Of a stretch of DNA of 64,000 bases, positions 1 through 11,611 are shown piece by piece; the stretch's first letter is position 1, and the number at the start of each line of letters is the position of its first letter. Source of the DNA: Liquidambar formosana (taxonomy: Eukaryota > Streptophyta > Magnoliopsida > Saxifragales > Altingiaceae). A model generated the notes under the pieces. That model was not told where the DNA came from, ran no database searches, and saw only the letters and a program-made list of their open reading frames with translations. The position numbers and the translations under genes are program-made. The stretch covers positions 25,807,578 to 25,871,577 of the forward strand of contig CM077822.1 of the NCBI GenBank assembly GCA_039720395.1, written 5' to 3'.

Positions 1-1273
1 GGATACTTGGATCCTAGAACGGACTTGAGCCTCACGAAGAGCGCCTACGTACCATGCAGCGAAATACATGGATCAAAGTCCACATAGTTCGAAAAGAATA
101 GGGTTACAACCTAATACAAACCTATGGTAAAAAACCCTAGGTTTCCTTATTTGAAAATATATTGATTTAATCCAAAACAGAAAACTTCCATAAGAGGAAA
201 ACCTTGATAAAAACCAGAATTTTATATTGAAGGAAACCTTTGATTATTACCATAAGCTTGTATTAAGAAGTAACCCTAAGAGGGAGAAGAGAAAAGAAAG
301 AAAAAGAAAGGTGAATTGGGGCACCTTCAAACCCTACTTACCTGAGCGCAAAAGCTCCAAACATTAGCCATTTCAGACCATAGCAGCCCTATTTGCAATA
401 GGGCAAGCATTGTACCTGTTTGCACCCTTACAAGTGCACAAAATCATGCAAAGAAAGCAATAGGCAAATCTGGACAGAACCTTGACAAGGCCTAAAATCA
501 TCCATTTATCATGCAAACAACAAGAATAATGAATAACTAAGGACTCTAACTCAATCCTACATGCAATAACCTAGCTAACATGCATAGAAACTAAGAAATC
601 TACTAATATGAATGCAAACCTAGCATGATTCAACTATATGCAGCATATATAGAATGATTATGATGAGCAACAACCCAAAAAACTAAGCTAAACATGCTGT
701 ATAAGACCTACGCGATTTCAGGGTTATCGAAACCCTAATCTCACAACTATGCATTAAAACCTACTAAATGACTCTAAGACATGCTCAAATTATCATGAAC
801 ATCATTCATATAGCATATACTAACTAGCAGGAACACCAATTCATGATAATAATCACAGCAACCTAAACATGTGAACTATGCATGATTTAAGAGGATAAAA
901 AGAGTAATACTTTCAAATCCCTAGCAAACCAGGGATTATCAAGCATATAAAGCCATGAACTATCCTAAAATCATTCATATAATATCACATAAACATTGAA
1001 TTCCATCCATAAGAAGAACAATTACATGCACCACAACTATCCTAGAAGAAGAAGAAGAATGATAAGAAGGAGAAGCAGAAATTCATGTTCAGCATAAAAG
1101 GGATAGGCTTACCTCTTGTAGACTCTTCCTTGTCTTCAAACCTCTCGTTTCCTTGCTTGCTTGGGGTTGAAGAGCCTCCTCTTGAAGTCCTTCTAGCTCT
1201 CCAAACTCGTAGCTCCCTCTCTCTCTAAGTGTAAAGTGCAATTAACCTCCCCCTATGTGCTGAATATCATGTC

Positions 1274-1283
1274 CTTTATATAG
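1274..1283 (-). promoter_or_regulatory. TATA box of T1 LTR
   Basis: The minus strand reads TATATAAAGG here, the same motif and place as in the T1 copy at 45113-45121. It probably drives the element transcript. It lies 186 bp downstream of the LTR hairpin. Confidence 0.5.
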
Positions 1284-1468
1284 AGAACTGACCCCCTAAA
1301 CCAATGGCTAGGATTAATTCATTAAATAATGATCCTAGGGCTATTAGAGACTCTCTTGGTGCTCAAACAACTCAAACCTACACACTCCTAAGCTCAGACA
1401 AGTTGTTTTGGCGGAGGAAACCGTCAAAAGAGGGATAGAAGAGTCAGAGTTTGACTTAAAGAAGGACT

Positions 1469-1550
1469 CCTCGGGTGACCAACTAGGCCTGGAAGGTTAG
1501 CCGTCTGGGCCCAGACGGCTGACCGTCCAGCCCCGGACGGTTACCCGAGG
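1469..1550 (-). repeat. Hairpin in T1 LTR, upstream of TATA
   Basis: The outer stem pairs CCTCGGGTGACC (1469-1480) with GGTTACCCGAGG (1539-1550). Inside it is a perfect 20-bp palindrome, GCCGTCTGGG joined to its complement (1500-1519). Equivalent hairpins lie in the other T1 and T2 LTRs of this window at a similar distance from the TATA box. Confidence 0.8.
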
Positions 1551-2255
1551 CCCTCCTATTTCCGCTTCGGTTTTGACTTCCACTTGCTTCAGAAGTCCTA
1601 AAATCTTCAAATTAAGTCCGATTTTGACGAAATAAAAGCCAAAACGACCGTGTTTTGAAGGGGAACACATTTTTAGGCATTTTAGGACAAAAATCCTCAA
1701 CCATGGGTGCATGGTTAGGTTTTACAAAGGTGGTTAACCATGGTGCTTCACCGTCGCTAAGCTGGGTTTGTACACAAGGTCGAATCGAATGCTTTCCCAA
1801 TCGAAAATCGATCTTTCTAAACATGTTTAGGACATAAATAAAGCCCAATTGAAGTTAAATGAGAGAAAATTGATTGAGTCTTATGAGTCAATTTGAGCAA
1901 ACCAAGAAAGGGTCTTTTAGCCAACCCGAACCATTACGAGCCGAATTGATCTTAAACCATTAATTCATGAAATTGAACCTATATATAGACTCTATATAAC
2001 CATATGAACTTGATGGGATGACTCGGGATTCATTCCAAGGTCAAATGGAAAATATACGGCTTAAAAGACGATTATGCCCTTGAAGTCGCAAAAGTTCTTA
2101 TTGACTATCGAGATGAACTCCAAATCACTTCAAAATTCATACACATGATATTCAATGCCATAGAAACTCAATGCAAGAGACTAGACTAAAAAAGGACTCA
2201 AAATCCTACATGAAATGATATGTCCTAGCTAAGGTGACAAAAATGGGGTGTGACA

Positions 2256-2608
2256 GAGGTGTGCTTTTTTGGCTCTATTTTGGGTTATTTGAATTGAAAG
2301 AAATGCGAGGATTTTTTAAGATAAGGAGTCTTCCTTGTCTTTTTTATGGGATAGAGTGCATTTTTTGGGTGCCTCTTGGGCTCATTCCGCTAAGGAATTT
2401 CGAGATATTCCTTTGTTCCTATTGAAGGCTAACTGGAGGGCGGTTTGTTCTTAAGTGCTGTTTATGTTTTCTTTTGTTTTTTTGTGTTTTTCGCTGGCTG
2501 TATAGTCTTTGGTGGACATCCTATCCTCCTCTTGTACTCTTTTTGGCATTGCTCTTTTAATAAAATTCTTTCTTATTGTTGTCGATCAAAAAAAAAAAAA
2601 AAAAAAAA
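2256..2608 (+). pseudogene. 3' end of an L1-type LINE with poly(A) tail
   Basis: The reading frame across 2280-2450 gives, with interruptions, the C-terminal tail typical of plant L1-type LINE ORF2: an IERNARIF motif, then LWDRVHFLGASWAH, then a FRDIPL...NWRAVCS ending. It has at least two in-frame stops (in the Trp-Ile-Glu-Arg and Ile-Phe-Glu-Asp regions). A short 3' UTR and an A-run of 21 (2588-2608) follow. The upstream side meets the end of the T1 LTR at 2255, so the LTR probably landed in an older LINE. No LINE target duplication can be checked, because the 5' part is outside the window. Confidence 0.75.
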
Positions 2609-3289
2609 GATACGAGATTGAAAGCTTATGAAGTACCCATGTTGAAACTACACATGGGTATGTAATTTCAATTTTATTTCTTCGCCTGAGTTTGTTATTT
2701 TTTTCAAATAAATCCATTCTAGGTTAGCTCTCTACTTGGGATGAATGGGCTGGGAGTCCGTCCTTCATTCCCATAATTTACTTTATGCATAGAGAGACTT
2801 CCCCTTCCACTATCCAATATAGGGAACCTCGATCGATCATCTCACATCTGTCTCCATTATCAATTGTATTACTACTTAGTAAGAGGATGTGTTAAAGCAA
2901 TAGATATCATAGAGCTCAGACGAGGGGTAGATCCATGCATGAAAAAATGTTACTTTATAGGACTCAAACAAATTTAATTAAATTAAGGAATTAAGAGGGG
3001 AACATATTCCAAGTTTGTTACAAGTTTCCAGCACTACTTCTAATACCTCTGTTATTACACAGTTTTTTTCAAAATCAAAATAAGTAAATTTAAGACTAAG
3101 ATTTTGTTAAATTACTCTAATAACTCAAAATTCATTAAAAAATTGGATGATTTGGGAAGCTTGGATGTAGGGTTGCTTATGGATACCATGGGTGAATTGT
3201 TTGTAAATGAAATGTTGCCTTTTTGGTAGTTCTTTTGGAAAATAACCCTTCAAGCAATTCCCTTTGGTCAAGAAAAAAAATAAAAAAAT
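2609..3289. other. No recognised feature
   Basis: AT-rich sequence after the LINE tail. No convincing coding frame, repeat or RNA gene was seen. The last 150 bp may be a decayed upstream part of the PP2C relic, but the match is too weak to claim. Confidence 0.4.
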
Positions 3290-3462
3290 AAAACCCAAAG
3301 TTCCCTTAAGTGAGTTCATTCCAATTGTTTGCTGTGGAGCATGGGCTGATATTGGGTTTCACCAAAGCATGGAAGATTTTTATGTTCGTGTTGAAATTTT
3401 ATGCATGACTATGGGCTCAAGAATTTTATTGATGGGCCCAATGCCTTCTATGGGGTATATAT
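3290..3462 (+). pseudogene. Protein phosphatase 2C gene fragment
   Basis: One frame reads SEFIPIVCCGAWADIGFHQS then MEDFYVRVE. After a frameshift near 3400 a second frame reads MHDYGLKNFIDGPNAFYGV. Together these match the N-terminal part of the plant PP2C catalytic domain: the GAWADIG...SMED block, which carries a metal-binding Glu, and the segment just before the usual DGHGG motif. The fragment stops before DGHGG, so the metal-binding core and the rest of the roughly 250-residue domain are absent. PP2Cs are Mg/Mn-dependent Ser/Thr phosphatases; this piece cannot encode one. It could be one exon of a dead gene or a piece carried by a transposon. Confidence 0.75.
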
Positions 3463-3504
3463 TTTCTCTAAGCTAGTTATGGCTCTAATGTTACCATCGG
3501 CTCG

Positions 3505-3760
3505 GGGGTTGTCCTATTTTCATACGGGACTATGTCAGATTTTTCATTTGATTTTGTTCTTTTTAAAACAACGAATTATAGTTTTGATATGTGATTTATT
3601 AAGCATGTCATTGTGAAATCTGAATATTATATGGGTAATGAGGTTGTGATTGGATAGTGATGTGAGTTGTACAAGTTTTTTTGACAAGTCGATAACTTGG
3701 GATGTCCTGTTTTCAGACGGGATTGTGCCAGATTTTTCATTGGATTTTACACATGAAGTA
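3505..3760 (+). repeat. Two copies of an LTR-end-like motif, about 200 bp apart
   Basis: The stretch starting TGTCCTATTTTCATACGGGA (about 3510) recurs in diverged form at about 3713 (TGTCCTGTTTTCAGACGGGA), each followed by a GCCAGATTTTTCAT-like tail. The motif resembles the region 130-160 bp before the end of the Tekay-type LTRs (for example near 13497). It is probably relic LTR sequence beside the PP2C fragment. No TSD or LTR ends were found. Confidence 0.4.
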
Positions 3761-4720
3761 AATAGTTAATGTAGCTTGATTGTTCGTTTTGGTGATACAA
3801 ATCCTACTAAATAAAGCAATGAGTTCTATAGAAAATATTTTGAAAGACATTGAGACTTTGGGTATTGAATACAAAAAGGTAACATGTAATTCGGACTCCC
3901 ATCGGCATCTCACTCAAACCACCTCCCATTGGTGAGTTTAGGGTTTACAATTTTTTTTTTCTTTTGGTTGAAATGCAACGTTATGCTGCTTCGGGATTTA
4001 GATCTGAAACCCCCAAATTTTTTTTTTCCTACTATTGTGTTTTTATGTGCTGTAACCAAATCAATTTTTTAAATCTAACTTCTTTATGCAATATGCTCAT
4101 AAAATAGGCCAAAAAATGGTGGATGTTTTAATGTTTTATAGAAAATTTGTTGCATATTATGTCGACATCACCTGCTAAAACAAAGCAAAGTTGAAATTTT
4201 AATTAAATCACAATCATCGGCAAATTAATGTAGGCCATTTTTTTTTCATGCTATATGCTATTGCTCCTGCTCCTGCTCCTACTCATTCACCTCTTGTCAG
4301 CACAGTCAGATCCACAACCTGCATCGTCGGCACCCTTTGCCCTTGCTCCTATCCATTCACCTCCCGTCTGCACCTCCCCGTTCACTTCTCTCACCGAGGA
4401 CTTCGACCCTCGATCTCAATGGATATAAAAAAATCCAAAGAAATAGGTGAACCCATCTCTCTCCCTTCATCTATATTGTTCTTCTTCTCCAAATAAAGCA
4501 AATTTGAAGGGATTTTTTTTCTTCCTTATTCTCCACATGATGTTAGGGGTTTTACTTCTTCTTTTTTTTAATTTATTATTTTTGTAACCCCAACCTTGAA
4601 AAAGTTGGATTGAAGGTGATGTTCGCAAAAAAATTGAATTAAGGTTGGTAACCCAAACCCTAAAAATAGTTTTATTATTATTAGATGTAATGCTCATAAA
4701 ATTGGGAGAGTTGTCAGTTG
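3761..4720. other. No recognised gene; AT-rich with T-runs
   Basis: Contains short poly(T) runs and a C/T-rich patch (4250-4500) with a run of Ala-Pro codons in one frame. Nothing about that frame suggests a real protein. Confidence 0.35.
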
Positions 4721-4760
4721 ATATCTATATATATATATATATATATAGATATATATATAT
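4721..4760. repeat. (TA)n microsatellite
   Basis: Interrupted TA dinucleotide run of about 40 bp. Confidence 0.9.
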
Positions 4761-6401
4761 TGATGAAGAAAAATATATTATAAACAAAAAGCGCAAAAGC
4801 GCATATACATAAACCAAAAACCAGCCCCTGGACACTAGTGGGATACAGATAAGCTAAAGGGCTAGGCTATCCAAAAAAGTTAGTTGATATGGAATATTAT
4901 TTTGATTAAGGTCCGTGGAAAATCTTACCTAAATGGTTGCTAATTATAAGAAAGAGTAAGCAATTTTAACGATTGCACATACTTTCAACTAAATATGACA
5001 GTCTTCATAATGTTGCTAATTATGCCTGTGGTTGGAATTTTGGAGCAATTTAGTTTTCAAGTAGCTTGGTTAACATTGTTTCTCTATATTTTATGTTTAC
5101 CAGTTTGGGCTTGAAGCAGCTTTATATAGCAATTTTTTCGGCTTGATGACATGATCGAGCTTTTCAAAAATGAAGGTCAGGACTAAGCAACATCAGCTGT
5201 TTGAATTGGGCTCAAGTCATAGCTTGGAGAGCTTTCGAGTGATTGGAATTTATCTGTAATGATTTTTTGTTCCTAAATAGGCTATGTGCGTGTGTGAACT
5301 GTGAAGAGTATGAAATGAATGTTTAATGGTTGGATATATTTGATGAATGTCTAATGCTTGTCAGGAGCAGTAAATGAATGTGGAATGGTTGGGTATATTT
5401 GATAAATGCCAAAATAATGAATGCCAATTTAAACATGGAGATAGAATATGCACCATGCTAAAATGAAATATTTGGTAAGAGCACCTAAACATACTCTTTT
5501 TTTTTTTTTGGTAAACATCTAAACATATTCACTATGGCTTTAGCTTGCTAATCCTCCTCAAGTAAGAGATTTGAGTTTTTTTTTTTTTTTTTTTTTTTTT
5601 TCTCCTTTCCCGCTGCATAGTAAGAGATTTGAGTTTAAATCACTCGCCTAATTGATATAATAATTAAATGACTAGTGACGTTGCAAACCACCAACAATAC
5701 AATTGGATTAACCACGCAGATATCTATCTTGGTTTTTGAAAAATGCATTTTAGAGCCCAAAGGCATGACGCAATTTCAACGAAGTGAAAATGAAGCTAGC
5801 CTACAATGGAGTTGGGCTGAGGCCGTGAAATATGCACATTGGGTTGCACTAAACCCTCCCATAAGCCTGAAATTTTAACAAACATGTCCATTGTCCTAGA
5901 ACAAAATGCCAAATCGAACCATATTCAAAGTTACAATTCCAACTATGATTCTAGAAAAATTCCAAGTAAGACAACAAAATTTAAAATTAAAAAAAAAAAA
6001 AATCGGCATGACTCTACCTATAGCTAGGATATCCCAAGTTATTGACTTACTAAAAAAAGGAGTTTACATCCATCTTTAGCATACAAATCAAACCAAATCC
6101 CACAGAAATTACAACCCAAAATGAATCAAACAAAAATGATTAGGGACAAAAATCAATCTTTTCAAATCGCTCCATGCTTTAGCAATCAATTAGCAATTGC
6201 CAGGTCCATAGGTATTGTTCACCAAAATCTGAATAGAAAAAATGAAAAAAAGAGAATTAAAATTTCCACAAATAAAACGAAACCATATATTTTGTGCATT
6301 AAACAATTTGTGTAAGCATACATAAATTTGTCTCCCGGAATAATGTATCTGATTGCATGTGTAGGGATAATAAAGGTGCTTTATACAGAGCTTAATGAAA
6401 A
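4761..6401. other. No recognised gene
   Basis: AT-rich DNA with homopolymer tracts, including a poly(T) of about 24 at 5577-5600. The short ORFs at 5675-6315 are asparagine/lysine-rich, typical of random AT-rich frames. No domain, RNA gene or element ends were seen. Confidence 0.35.
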
Positions 6402-6662
6402 GGGATTATTATTAATGTCACTAAAATGACTCAAGTCACACTACGTGCAGTCCAACCACAAAGAAATCATAGAAGCAAAAAAAAAAACAAAATTCTTTCT
6501 ATCTAATATTCACCATCAAGCATTCCAACCAGAAACGTGTTTTTTTAGCCGTTTCCCATATTCAAAGAAGTCCAACAAGCAGTCCAACCACAAGCATAGT
6601 CAAAGAAGCACATTTTTCTGTTCTCCATTTTTCTAAAAGTTAAGCCTCCCTTAGGGTTACAC

Positions 6663-6694
<32 letters not shown>

Positions 6695-6752
6695 AAAATT
6701 GAACACACCTGGGATTATTATTAATGTCACTAAGATGACTCAAGTCACACTA
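6402..6752. repeat. 42-bp direct repeats flanking a 267-bp A-tract-bearing segment
   Basis: A 42-bp sequence starting GGGATTATTATTAATGTCAC occurs at 6402-6443 and again at 6711-6752 with one visible mismatch. Between them are 267 bp that include an A-run (about 6663-6686) and two copies of a CAGTCCAACCACAA motif (near 6448 and 6582). The repeats are longer than usual transposon target duplications. Either a tandem duplication followed by insertion, or an unusual retroposed insertion, could explain them. Confidence 0.7.
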
Positions 6753-7077
6753 TAACTATGATATTGCTGATTAAAAACAAATTACATTTGAACACACAAT
6801 TCCATCCTCCAAATGAGCTAAGAAAAATATGATGTTGAAAGGAAAATAGAAACATTGTGCTCCTTTTGGAATAGCAGTCTTGTATACAAGGATGCGTGCA
6901 CTCTTTTTGTTACATTAGATGGTATTGCAAACATGTCTAGAAAATTTCATTAGTTTGACAAGAAAGAATAGAAACACTACAATGGTTTGCTATATGACTA
7001 ACTTGATTTTTATGTTACTTGTAAGCTGTAACACTTTGATACTTAATTTGGATTTATCGATGGTAGAAAAGTTTTTG
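6753..7077. other. Host flank of solo LTR; nothing recognised
   Basis: AT-rich sequence without a supported gene. It ends at the target duplication of the solo LTR. Confidence 0.4.
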
Positions 7078-7666
7078 TGTTTTGTCACACCCCATTTTTG
7101 CACCACCTTACTAGGGCTCATTATTTCATGCATGTTTTTGTTTTGTTTTTGAGTCTAGTCACTTGCATTAGTTTTCTAGAGTCACAAGGACAATGGATAT
7201 GAATTTTGGTTCAAATTGGAGTTGATCTTGAGGGATAATAAGAGCTTTTGTGACTTGAGGGGCATAATCGTCTTTTAAGTCCCAAACTTTTCATTTGACC
7301 TTGGAATGATCTCCAAATTGTCAATTGGAGTTCATATGGATGCATATGAGGTATTTCTAGGTTCAATTTGGTAAGTCAATGGCTCGGGATTAAAATGGCT
7401 CGATGTAGTTCAAGTTGGTTAATTGACCATTCCTTGGGTTAGCTCTAATTGACTCACAATTACCAACCAAATCTTTTCAAATTGACTTTCATTAGTCATC
7501 ATTTTGTACCGGTTGTCATCTTAAGTCCCGTGGCCCTAATGATGAGTTTAGTGTGGTTATTTACGGATTATCCTTGAAGAATTAGTGCGAATCACAGCAT
7601 GAGATTTTTGGTTAAAATGAAAAGAAAATTATTTTATTAAATTAGCCATTTTTATCATGACACTAA

Positions 7667-7714
7667 CACGTGTACGTATGTGATGAGTGTGTGTACGCAC
7701 ATACGATACATGTG
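7667..7714 (+). repeat. Hairpin in T1a LTR, upstream of TATA
   Basis: CACGTGTACGTATGTG (7667-7682) pairs with CACATACGATACATGTG (7698-7714), with one mismatch and one bulge. It sits about 150 bp before the TATAAATA box, the same relative place as the unrelated hairpin sequences of the other LTRs. Confidence 0.7.
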
Positions 7715-7865
7715 CATGCGTGTTAGCGGTCAGTCTCCCAATTTTTATAAAAGACAATTTCCTTTTCCTATTCAGATTAGAAGTCTTTTATCATTATAAA
7801 ATACCTTTTGATTATTCTCCAAGAAAACCTAGTCCAGGAAGGAAAGGGAAACTCCAGATTTCAGC

Positions 7866-7873
7866 TATAAATA
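7866..7873 (+). promoter_or_regulatory. TATA box of T1a LTR
   Basis: TATAAATA, a strong plant TATA motif, about 780 bp into the LTR. This is the likely boundary region between U3 and R. Confidence 0.55.
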
Positions 7874-9863
7874 CTCTCTTAATGTCTTTAAACAAGGGAG
7901 AGGAGAAGAGGGTTTGGAGGGAGTGAAATTCGTCATAATTCAGCAGCAGATTTTCTGAAAACCAGCAGTCGTATTTTAATCATAACTTTTTCATCCGAAG
8001 TCAGATTTTGATGAAATTGGTCTTGTTAGAAAGATAATTCAATTCTCTACAACTTTGTATTTCACAAGCTTTGTCCAAATCCAACGTTTTCATACCCAAA
8101 AACGCGATTGAAGTTGCTGCTGCTGCAAAGTGACGAGAATCACTTTTTCTTTTCTCTTGTTCTCTTTTTGTTTTCTATTTCTTTTCAAAGTTGAGTGAGT
8201 TTTGATCTCTTTGCTGTGATACCACTTTGACAAAGAGGAGGATTCGTGTTGGTTTGATTCACTCTAAAGACCTGAGGAGCCACGAACAATTACAAACACA
8301 AGGGGAGCCACTTCCTAAGGTATTCTCCTTCTCTATTCAAGCTTAAACTAGGTTCTCATATGGGTTAGGCTTATTGCATGTTAAAGGTGACTTTTTTATC
8401 ATGTATTAACACTCTAGCTAGTTAATATACATGGAATATCTATTTTTTATCTACTGTTTAGCATGCTTTAGGGCTGTCCTTTAGGTTTTTAATGCATAGT
8501 TATGATTCTTGTGCTCCTGTTTGTCCTTGTGCTAGGATTAGTGTCATTGCATGTTAGAGTTAGGATTTTCATCATGTTATATTGCTTTAGTTAGTTAATA
8601 TGCATGATTTAATTTCTGTTTAGTTTGGTTTTAGCATGATTAAAGTATGTTTTGTATGTTTTTAAGCATATTTGTGAGTTTAGGGTTTTAGAGTCATTGT
8701 TTCGTATTTGTTTTCATATAGCATGATAAAGTAGACTTTTTTATTTGGTTTTTCTTCGTGTTTGCTGTATATATTTTTCATATGGAGTAAACATGATAGT
8801 TTTGCATGCATGTTAGTATGTTTTAGGGTTTTTATGCATGATATGGTTCTAGGAATATGTTAGGACTTATTATTGTTCGCTGTTTTTGCTATTGGCATGC
8901 TTAGTGGATGATTTTAGGTCATAATACTATTCTGTCCAGATTTGCATGTTAGTGTTTTTGCATGCTTTTGAGCACTTGTAAGGGTGCAAATAGGTGTGGT
9001 ATTTGTCCCATGGCAAATAGGGCTGCTTATGTCTGAAATGGCTAAATGCTTGGAGCTAATTGCGCTCAGGTAAGTGGGTGTGAAGGTGCCCCAATTCACC
9101 TTTCTTCTTAACTCATTCTCTTCTCCCTATTTAGGGTTAATTTTTAATATGATCCTATGGTTTAATTAGAGGTTTCCTTAACCAACAAAATTCTGGTTTT
9201 TATTAAAGTTTCCATTTTGTGGATTTCTTTCCTAAAATCAAACTTTCTATCATATTCAACTCTTTTGATCAAATAAGGAAACCTAGGGTTTTAACCATAG
9301 GTTTGTATTAGGATTTAACCTTAGTTCTAATCGAACTACGTGGACTTTGATCCATGTATTTCGCTGCATGGTACGTAGGCGCTCTTCGTGAGGCTCAAGT
9401 CCGTTCTAGGATCCAAGCATCCTAGGTTTATTTATGTTTTCTTTTCTTCTTTTTATTTTCTGTTTTTATTTGCTTATTATGCATGGATGGATGAATGAAA
9501 TATATGATATGCATGCAATTCTTGTGATGATATACTTGCTGATTTTTGTATGGAAAGACTTTAATTTAGCCCAAATGAACTGAGAGACCGAAAGGGTGAC
9601 ATGGGTGCCTATAGGCTTTGCCTAGAACCTTCCCATGTCATAACTTAGCCTCTGAATCCCTGATTTCTTTGGTTTTCAAAAGATTGGTTTTTGCCTTTCC
9701 TTTTTTTATGGAGTCATTCAAATTGTTTTCCTAAAACAACCTGATTTTTAGGGTTTTCCTTGTTTCCTTTAAAAAATAAGGTGGCGACTCCTTTCCTTTT
9801 TCTTTTTCAAACCCACTTTCTTTTCAATCCCTCGTGGGCCCAATTTCCGGGGTTCACATGTTT

Positions 9864-10400
9864 GATCCACAATCTATTCATTTATTAACATTGTTTTTTC
9901 ACTTAAAATGTACAATTATCCAGTTTGGCACATAACAACCTATATTATGTGAGTTTGTCGCGGATTTAGTAGATTTTACCCAGTTGAACATATCTGATGA
10001 AGGCTCCTCTATTTCTATTGCTTGTTTGCTTCAAAATTTTATAATGGGATGAAAGAGTTAAAAGAAATTCTAATAGTGTCATCTATATACCTCCTCGACA
10101 AGAGAAATGCTCTCTTTACAATACAATCTAGGGTTATCTTTTGTGAAAGATTGGAGAATGTATCATCATTGCCTGCTTAGCATCTATGATTCAAAATTCA
10201 GTGGTACCCATATTTTATAGAATTATCAACACTAGTTCTTATTGTTGAGATTAACACAGGAACTAAAGAAATCAACTTTCAATAATACTCATGAAGGCAC
10301 AATGAATTTTTTTTTACAGATTATGCACACAATGTTTCAACCAACAAGCATTCCAACCATAAAGGGGGAAAAAAAAATCATTTGATCCAATATTCACCCA
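9864..10400. other. No recognised feature
   Basis: AT-rich flank downstream of the solo LTR. The stretch near 10340-10400 loosely resembles 6500-6560 (a CAAGCATTCCAACCA motif). No gene was supported. Confidence 0.35.
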
Positions 10401-10439
10401 TAAAAAATAAAATAAAAGAAACATACCTGGGTTTCGAGG

Positions 10440-10930
10440 GGTAAGGATCTGTTGACGGCCGAAGTAGGAGTGCACCAACAATGAGGGGGATCGCAACTCG
10501 AGAGAGATCGAGCAGGGGTAGGGAGTACCGTTCAGTCGACAGGGGAGAGGCTCGTCGCCTCACGTGAGCGAATTTGAGAACAAATTGATGAGTGGATAAG
10601 GGAGAAAGATAGGAGGGAGCGAAGTGCCGTCCCGCTGACGAGGGAGAAGCTTACCGGTGAGTGGATCTGAGAGTTGACGGGGAAGAGAAAGATAGGAGAG
10701 AACGCGAAACCTCCGTCCAGCCAACGAAGGAGAGAGATAGATAGGGGACTCCGACGACTAAAGAGGTGGAGCGCCATCCAGCCGACGGGGGAGAAGCTCG
10801 TTGTTGGTAGTGCGTGGATTTGAGAGAGGAGGAAAAGAGGAGAGAGAGAGCGGGGGTGGAGAATGAAATCTCAGATCTGAAAATTTGGAGGAAAGAGGAA
10901 CGAATACCAAACGCAGCGTTTAACACTAAA
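10440..10930 (-). other. GC-rich leader-like region with diverged tandem units
   Basis: Much more GC-rich than its surroundings. On the minus strand it is C/T-rich, like a plant 5' leader, and ends in CCCAG followed by GTATGTTTC (about 10427-10436), a good splice-donor-like site. Units containing a GCCGACGGGGGAGAAGCTCG-type core, often followed by a GGATTTGAGAG-like tail, recur near 10534, 10630, 10715 and 10778. Overlapping frames of 60-90 codons exist on the minus strand but match no family I know. It could be the first exon of a gene or the end region of a DNA transposon with captured leader sequence. Confidence 0.3.
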
Positions 10931-11145
10931 ATTGTGGTGGGCCACCACGATTTTGGGCTTCACATACACGTCGTATACGGTCTAAGGAGGGTATAAAAAT
11001 AGGCCAAAATCATGTTGGGCCACCACGATTTACACTAAAATCGTGGTGGGCCCCCACGATTTTGGGTTGATCTGGGTGTATAAAACGGGCCAAAATCATA
11101 TTAGGCCAACACGATTTTGCAAAATCGTGTTGGCCCACCATGATT
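10928..11145. repeat. Cluster of palindromes built on an AAAATCGTGGTGG core
   Basis: Palindromes sharing one core lie close together. One at 10928-10955 has 13-bp arms. Another lies near 11035-11064. A perfect 24-bp palindrome, arm AACACGATTTTG, lies near 11109-11132. The arms also match each other across palindromes, so one transcript could fold in several ways. TATAAAA-like motifs occur at about 10993 and 11081. The older Tekay-family LTR begins just downstream, without its normal 5' end. Confidence 0.7.
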
Positions 11146-11611
11146 AACCTTAGATGTGGAAATAAGTTATATTTTACCATAACTGTTGAAATAACTTGGT
11201 CAATGATCGTACAATAGGAAATGCCCTATTTACTTAAATGCTTTTAATGAAAAGAAGGCCGAGGTCTGTGTTAATGGGGAAGTACCTGACTGATGGCTAG
11301 TTTTAGCTGTATGAATGTTTTAGACATCTGAAACTCACTTTTAGATGTCTAAAAATTCTAGAGAATGATGATTTTGAGGTTTTGTTTCATACATCTAAAA
11401 CTCAATTTCAGACATTTGAAAGAGTCGACGGACAATTTTTAAAAAAAGGGTTATTTGATTATTTTAACCCTTCTTTCCCTTATTAAACTCATTCCTAATG
11501 GGTTTCTTACCAATATTTAGTAGAAAAGGGAAGAGAGGAGAGAGAGAGAGAAACACGGAAGAGAGAAAGAAGAGCTCGATGGCGAGGACGGTGACCACAG
11601 GAGCTCGGATC

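Larger units (their letters stand above)
1..2255 (-). mobile_element. LTR of retrotransposon family T1, truncated by window edge
   Basis: Read on the minus strand, this begins TGTCACACCCCATTTTTG at 2255, the same start as the complete LTRs at 7083 and 44131. It runs off the window at position 1, inside the conserved block around the GGATCCTAGAACGG motif. Judged against the 44131 copy, several hundred bases are missing outside the window. A TATA box lies at about 1274-1283 on the minus strand, and a hairpin at 1469-1550 lies 186 bp upstream of it. The bases just outside the LTR are GAGGT, but the matching duplication cannot be checked. I cannot tell whether it is a solo, 5' or 3' LTR. The small ORFs inside it look like noise. 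Confidence 0.85.
7083..9858 (+). mobile_element. Solo LTR, family T1 (subtype a)
   Basis: Begins TGTCACACCCCATTTTTG, ends GGGGTTCACA, and is flanked by the perfect 5-bp duplication TGTTT (7078-7082 and 9859-9863). It is 2776 bp, with no internal coding region and no second LTR, so it most likely arose by recombination between the LTRs of a full element. The conserved block around 9340-9420 (GAACTACGTGGACTTTGATC and following) is shared with the LTRs at 1, 44131, 45541 and 57903. A TATAAATA box lies at 7866-7873, with a hairpin at 7667-7714 upstream of it. Confidence 0.93.

Noticed and set aside
4248..4496. Ala-Pro-rich ORF as a small secreted protein
   Set aside because: It is short and low complexity, with no supporting context.
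9779..9795. TGGCGACTCC in the T1 and T2 LTRs as a primer-binding site, which would put the LTR end earlier
   Set aside because: Target duplications place the element end about 80 bp further on, at GGTTCACA, in all four complete copies.
10314..10926. Overlapping minus-strand ORFs as a protein gene
   Set aside because: Several frames are open at once because the region is C/T-rich and repetitive; no frame is favoured. Kept only as a leader-like region.
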